Source: Eremophila alpestris peregrina
Taxonomy: Eukaryota > Chordata > Aves > Passeriformes > Alaudidae
Reading direction: 5' to 3'
DNA: 64,000 bases
NCBI GenBank assembly: GCA_009792885.1
Contig: WMCF01000110.1
Span: 1,714,565 to 1,778,564 of the forward strand
The notes under the pieces were generated by a model that was given only the letters and a program-made list of their open reading frames with translations, searched no databases and had not been told where the DNA came from. Position numbers and translations under genes: made by a program. How positions within the stretch are numbered: position 1 is the first letter of the stretch; the number at the start of each line of letters is the position of its first letter. Shown piece after piece: positions 58,071 through 64,000 of the stretch.

Positions 58071-61000
58071 ACCCTAATACCATGCTCAGGCAGTGCTTCC
58101 AAATTTTGTTGTAGCCAGTCCCTGCATCACATCCCACCCTTTCTCTGAAGCTCTATCATGAGATATCTGCCAAGACAGACTGGTCTCCTTATTTTCCTAC
58201 CTTTTTACAGTATTAGGTTAGATTGCTCTTGCATTTGAAGTCTGCCATCTTTAAAGCTCTACAGTTTCCCTGAGCTCTTCTTTCATGTTCCCAGGACCAA
58301 CACATCCAATAGCAGTGCTAACATTTCTGACACAGACTCACAATGGGATTTGTAGTGTAACTTAAAGAGCAACTGGCTCTTTCCCAGTTTACATCTGATT
58401 CCTTCTATTATTTTTTATGTGACTTCCAGGTTTTAAAACTTGATAATTACTTAACATCATCTGAACCTGAATATTCCCTGACTGAGAAGGCACTGAAGCT
58501 ATCAGCAAATAAAACCTGTTTGTGCTGCCTAATTCCAATCAGAATTGCAACACTGTTCCATAGTATCTCTGCTGGATGAACCAGAACTGGCACATCCATT
58601 GATTTCTACCAGCTGTTTTCTGCCAATTCCAGTTCCTGACAGGTAGCAAGCTGTGTAGCTGGCAGCAGAGAATCACAAACAGTCCAAATATGCCCCAGGG
58701 AGGGCAAGTGCTTACCCAAAGCCCATCAAGGAATTGCTATTATGCTTCACAAGATACATATACATTCACCACATCTGTCCCCTATTATTTGTATTCAGAA
58801 CTGACAAAGGACTGAGATAAACATGTGCCTGTTTAATACTGCATAGTATTAGAACATACAATGTGTTTCTAAGAGAAAAACATTTTCGACATTTTGGTGA
58901 ATAATTTACTAATGGAACTTCTTTTTTATATTCTGTGAAATGTTTCTGTAGCTGATCCATACTTTAAGAAACCAAGTAATTTAAATAGCAAAACAGCCTA
59001 TTCAAGTACTTTAAATCTTAAGTTGTTCATTTTCATCTGGTGCTTTGACAATATCATAACATAGTACAAGCAACCTTTATCTGGGGACCTGCTGCCTTCT
59101 TCAGTTCCTTTTTGATTTCTCTGAGAGCTCTCTTTACAATGAATCAACCAGAGGATGCTGTAAAATGTTCTCTGAAATATTAATGGTTTTGCAGCAGGAC
59201 AAACTCCCTTTCTCCACAGCTGGCCATATCCAGGCTTCTAGTTCATTTCACATACAATGAGATTTGTCTTTGGTTTTGCTTCTGTAATGAGTAGAAGCAC
59301 TGCATTATTATTTGGTGCAGGTCAGATGATAAATGGTAAAATTTTAAGCCATGGAAACACATTTGTTTGTTCTTTTCCATGTTATTTTAGGTAAAAGTGG
59401 GGTAATAAAATTGAAGGAAGTTTGGTGCCCATAGATGGTGGGAGTGGCCATTGGAAATAAACAGGAGATGAAGGATGAAGTATTTTAAGAAGTAAGCTTT
59501 ATTAGGTAAAGTAAAGACATTGCAGAAATATTAATGTCTCTGTGGGAGAACATATTTTAGTAATAATCTTACGGGTCTCAAAATCTGTCCAGTGACTGTG
59601 TTTTTAAGACCTTGAATAGCTTAACAGCCACTGATATAAATTCCCATATCACCTCCAACCAAAATTACAGTATGAATTCAGGAAGCATCTAAAGTAGAAA
59701 TGTTCTGATGCCTTCTATCTAAGAGATGGTACTGGATGTATCAGGTACTATGGTATTATGCAGAAGAGAGACATTTGTGGAGCTTTCTATTGGCTTAATT
59801 TAGGAGCTGTTCATGTTCAGAGCCCCAGCACTTGTACATATTGTGCAGGGTGGGTTTTTTTTTTTTTTTTTTTCCCTCCTTGAGGGCTATGCAGAGAGTA
59901 CAGATGCTCACTTCGTAACTGATTTGGAGTGACAGGGGTTTAGTGTAGCCCTGCAGTTACTGACCTGAAGCATTCATGATTCTGTGCCTTAAGCAAGAAG
60001 GAATAAATTATTCTACTACCTTTCACTGTCATTTTAAATCTGTAAGGGAGCTGTACAGCATAAAAACTTTAAGACTGAGATTCTATTGTTAACATATGAT
60101 TTCTCTAAGTCAGCTGTCAAAGATGGAAACATTTGCCCAATGCAATTGTTGTTACTATTTTTCAGTCAGAAATCAATAAAACATTTTATAAAGGGATTCT
60201 AGAGTGTGCTTGTTAATTACAGCCATCATATAGTCTTTCAAATGCTAATGGTCTGACTCAAATTTCACTTTGTTTAGTTGTGTTAGAAGTTATGATTAAA
60301 GAATGGTATAGCTTTATAGTTGTTTTACTGCCATCTGTGTGCACCAGGCAATAACTCTGTACAGATGGTTGTGATTCAGAGACAGGTTGCCACATGCAAA
60401 AAAAGTATGTTTCAGTTATTTTAATAAGATTTATTGCAGCAGTCACAGTTAAACGCTTGAGCCTTAATGATAATTGCCACTAATCCTTCAAGAAAAATGA
60501 TCAGAGTTCAGTAAACCACAAGAAGCAGATTTAGCTATAAGCTTCAGAAACATCTCACTGCAGAGGCATGCTCCTTTTTTTGTTCTGTGTTTTCTGCCCC
60601 TCCCCTTTCTTTTTCGAACATTTATTCTGATACCTTTGGTCTTGAAGCATTTGGTATGAAAAGACAAGAGATTGTTCTCTCAACCTTTGTTTTCCTTTCC
60701 ATGTACAGACGTTTATTTATATTGAAACACCTGGAGAATCACAAATTAATTTAAGTAAGTAGTAACAAATCTGATGGTAAAGGCAGGTACTGCACAGAAT
60801 TCTCAATACCCTTGCATAAGAGATTGGGCCACACTCAAACCCCAAATACACCCTTTTGTTTCTGTGTCTGTGATGGCAGCAGTGATTTGAATTCTACATT
60901 TGGGCTGACATCTTACATCTCTATTTGGCCTCTATAATCAACAATCACTTCCAAAACAATATTCCAGGCCAGGACTTAGAGAACCTTTGCAGTATCCTAA

Positions 61001-62722
61001 GGATTTTCAGGTTTATACTCTTTGTGACCTCAGAGGAAAAAGATAGTGTGTGTGGTCTCACAAAGATACAGCTGGAAAATCGGTTTGTGCCTAAGAGTTT
61101 CATTCAGCCTCAACACTTCAATGCCCCAAGAGGTCCAGTTCTTCCTCTGGAGTTTTAGCTTAGTTTATTCTTTACTTTCTATTTGATAGTGAGATTTTCA
61201 GCTAAAGGCTTGTAGATGTAAACATACAAAAATGAGGTGTGAGTGTGCATGTGCACAAGGGTGCATGTATGTAGGTACACATACACAGAAAGTATATTTA
61301 TTATAAATCACCCTAATTACAGATGGACTTAACCATTTTAAGTGCTTTTAGATACTATTCTTGTGATTGTCTTTCAATACAGTTCTTCAATTTTTATTTA
61401 GACAGGTCCCTTATTTTTTGGCTGGGACAAGTTCTGGCTTACAGCTGATAGAGAGTATGTAAGAGCCTGATGAGGTCCAAAGTCCAAGAAAATTTATCAA
61501 TTTGTTTTTATGTACCTGTCATAATACTGTTTTGCGTTGTGACATTATAAAAATTTGGAATTATAGTGTACACCTGTATATTAAAAAGATAGATACTAGA
61601 CAACTATCTTAAAGGTTTCAGAAAGAATTGTGATCCTTGTGGCTTCTTTTTCCTGCTTTCTTTTGGTTTTGAGCTTGTTCCATAAACACTTACTACCAGC
61701 AATAAATGCTTATAGCAATTACCTTGAATTGTTACAAGCATTTATAGAGAAATCACAGCTATGATGGCCCTACTATTTACTAGGGGCTGTTATAACATTA
61801 GTATCGAGTGATCCAGTATCAATTTGTTTTCCAAAGCAGTGGTTTTGTTAGCATCTAAACTCTCATACAATTAAAATTATGGAAGTAGAGTATAAAAAAG
61901 AGAAGATTTTCCTTTTCCTTCTTCTTGTGTTTGACCTTTTTTTTTTTTTTTTTGTAAAACTCTTTGTACATAAATTTCAGGACAAGAAACATAAAAAAAA
62001 AAAAAGAAAAAGAAAAAGAGGGCAGCAAAAAGTGACCTTTTCTCTCATCTTTTTGTATCTTGTGAAATACAGTCTTGCAGTGCCCCAAGGTGCGAAAGGT
62101 TGTCACTTTTTGTCTGTCCGCATTATTGTTCTCTGCCACTATGAAGTTGTATTTAAGGGGAAGGGTGCTAAATTCTATTTTCACTCAAGGCTGTGCTGAA
62201 ATGGACTGAGATGCTACCTCAGTTTCTGGATTGTTGACTCTTTGTTGTTGGTTTAAAAACCCCAGTTTCCAGAGAGAAAATTTGCAATACTGTTCTGACA
62301 ATAAGAAAAAATAAAAGTTTACTGGTACTTTTGTCCCTAGAATAGTTTTTCTGAAGTCCTCAGTTTGATTGTGAGTAATAAAAATTTTTATTATTCTCTT
62401 TCAGACTGAGAATATTCAAAACCAAACATCTTAATGAAGGTTACTGAAACCACATAAGCAATAACTCCCTAGACATTTTAATACATACACCATTTTGTGT
62501 TTGAAATTATCCCCATGGAGAGGAAAGGGTTGAAAAGCTGAATATTGGCAAGGAAAGAGAAAAATGAGTTGTTTTTAGAGTTATTTTCTTTTAAAGACCA
62601 ACCCTACACCTGGGAGATGTTAGAAAATTATCAGTGTGAGAAAATTCCATATTTGTGTTCACTTTGAGATGTTTTCTGTCTGCTGAAAAAGAAATGGAAT
62701 TTTCTCAGAGTAGATAATAGGA
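58071..62722. other. unique AT-rich non-coding stretch
   Basis: No gene supported. It contains a 19-base T run (59855-59873). Segment 58080-58720 is more mixed in composition and unassigned. The word CTGCCATCTGTGTG near 60330 resembles but does not meet the CTCF consensus. Confidence 0.45.
61937..62018. repeat. T run and A-rich run in inverted arrangement
   Basis: A 17-base T run (61937-61953) and an A-rich run with G interruptions (61993-62018) are separated by 39 bases and could form a hairpin in RNA from either strand. Confidence 0.75.
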
Positions 62723-63010
62723 TGTTGTTAAAGACTTAAAAGCCTTTCCTACACACTGAGGCCTTATTGTAGGTGGGTAAGAGAGCTAAGAGTGCTCCGA
62801 GATTGTGGAACACAGCCTGGTGAAAACATGTGCACGCTCCAGGTCCAGAGAGGGCTCTGGCCTTGTCTTTTTGCCCCTGCTAAAAATGAACTTAGCAGTG
62901 CAAGTGTCTCCACTCGGTTTTTTTGGAATCCTCCAGCCAGCAAGATGGAATAAATCTACTCTTTGCACTTCAGCCATGGGTTGTGGTCATCTGAATTTAT
63001 TTGCTTTGCA
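62723..63010 (+). mobile_element. possible LTR, unassigned retroviral class
   Basis: GAATAAATC with the polyadenylation word AATAAA (near 62949) follows a mixed, CT-rich segment. After it come about 55 bases of U5-like sequence ending TTTGCTTTGCA (63010). A TG start at 62723 (TGTTGTTAAAG) is possible. No target duplication could be matched at these borders, so both the ends and the call are tentative. Confidence 0.3.
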
Positions 63011-64000
63011 CAATCCCAGAGATAAAACTTGATGTAGTTTCCTGTGGGCAGCTGCGACTGGTTGAATGAAAAACAGCATTAGAAAAGTAAAGACTCTAGA
63101 GACCTACCTGAAGAAGCTGGCAACTGGAGCAGCTTCAGGTAAAGGCTGGCCAACTGCAGATCATTCTTAGAGCTACTCCAAAGTCTTTGCCCCCTGCCAG
63201 CAACAACCAAAGGCTGTTCCTGTTGTTATTGAGAAGTTTGGCTTCACAGTCTGGAGAAATAAGGAGGAGCATGGAGTGGAGGAAGAGACGAATACTGGGA
63301 ATACTTCTAGGATTGCCAAGTGCATAAGCATTAGACCATTTTTATGGCTATTTTGGACCACTGATCTGTGAAGCTGGAACAAGCCAAACAAATAGTCTTG
63401 AGCTCCATAGACAATAGATGCTGTTTCCCTGGCCTCCTCTGCTCAGCTTGCTGTAGATCAGCAGATCTACACAGTGTTGTAGGATACTTTACAGCAGGGT
63501 TAGCTGTGCCATTAGGAGACAGCAGACATGGTATTAGAAAAGTACAGAAAGTTGTCTGTCTGACTAAAACTGGAAATTTCCAGCCATACTGGCAAATAAG
63601 CCTAAAGTCATATTGTAACCAGCAGTATTTCTGCAGTTCTAAATGATCGTGTAGGGACTCTAGAGAAGAGCTGCATCCTTTTCTGTCCTAGCCTTACCTG
63701 CTGTGTGTCTGTCTCTATGTACAATAGTCTATAAATATGTGTGAGCATCTGCTACTATGTTCCTTCCCATCTTCCCTCCACAAGCCAAGATTTCCATAGT
63801 CTGCTGCCATGGCACTTGTATATGACATTTTGAATGCATGAAGTGCAAAAGCGTGACATTTTGAATTAGAAATTAATTTAACAAACGTGTCTGTTGGAAA
63901 AACGTTTAGATCCTCAAAATTTGTCAAATGATATTTTTAAAAGTTAAAAAGAAATTGCTCAAAATGAGCTGAGGAAAGTTAAATGCAAAAGTAAAGGGGA
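63011..64000. other. unclassified non-coding stretch
   Basis: Mixed composition to about 63640, then AT-rich. Frames of 70-92 codons (for example plus 63368-63646) show no recognised domain. If the preceding segment is an LTR, this could hold decayed internal sequence, but I see no retroviral motif. Confidence 0.35.

Noticed and set aside
60325..60350. Second CTCF site
   Set aside because: CTGCCATCTGTGTG departs from the core at invariant G positions.
1..64000. CRISPR arrays, operons or bacterial-type systems
   Set aside because: No regularly spaced repeats or dense coding; all repeat content is avian.

Overview
The window looks like non-coding nuclear DNA from a bird, most likely a songbird. 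The case rests on repeat content: at least ten CR1 LINE fragments on both strands carrying the typical avian CR1 3' end, a tRNA-Ile-derived SINE with a CR1-like tail (the TguSINE1 type known from zebra finch), and LTRs and gag remnants of avian endogenous retrovirus families. Most of the DNA is AT-rich. I found no confident host protein-coding exon. The longest open frames (148 codons on the minus strand near 12.3-12.8 kb, 140 codons on the minus strand near 9.0-9.5 kb) match no family I recognise and behave like chance frames.

Layout. The first 5.1 kb is packed with retroelements: a minus-strand ERVL-type LTR (about 447-1322), the SINE (1680-1812), a CR1 piece (2592-2695), a 400-bp class II type solo LTR with a near-perfect 6-bp target duplication (2751-3150), and a long minus-strand CR1 (4558-5118). 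From 5 to 17 kb is mostly unique AT-rich DNA with a strong CTCF-type motif at 7686-7699, small CR1 remnants and microsatellites. A decayed ERVL-like gag lies at 17.4-18.5 kb. From 19 to 29 kb there are five more CR1 fragments, two of them tail to tail. From 29 to 39 kb there is little but unique sequence and microsatellites.

The best candidate for host function is a short CpG island at 41.64-41.89 kb, about 77% GC at its centre, followed by a strong splice-donor-like site at 42036/42037. This could be the promoter and first exon of a plus-strand gene or lncRNA whose remaining exons I cannot identify. Conserved-looking AT/homeobox-rich or TCF-site-bearing stretches lie at 40.0-40.6 kb and 44.9-45.4 kb. 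The last 20 kb holds a very clean ERVL-type solo LTR (55956-56825) with a perfect 5-bp target duplication, a diverged CR1 carrying reverse-transcriptase sequence, an ATCT microsatellite and a possible further LTR near 62.7-63.0 kb.

I see no new defence, mobile or biosynthetic system. What is notable is the retroelement history and one possible promoter. Family names come from recognition by eye, since no search could be run; element boundaries are approximate unless a target duplication fixes them.
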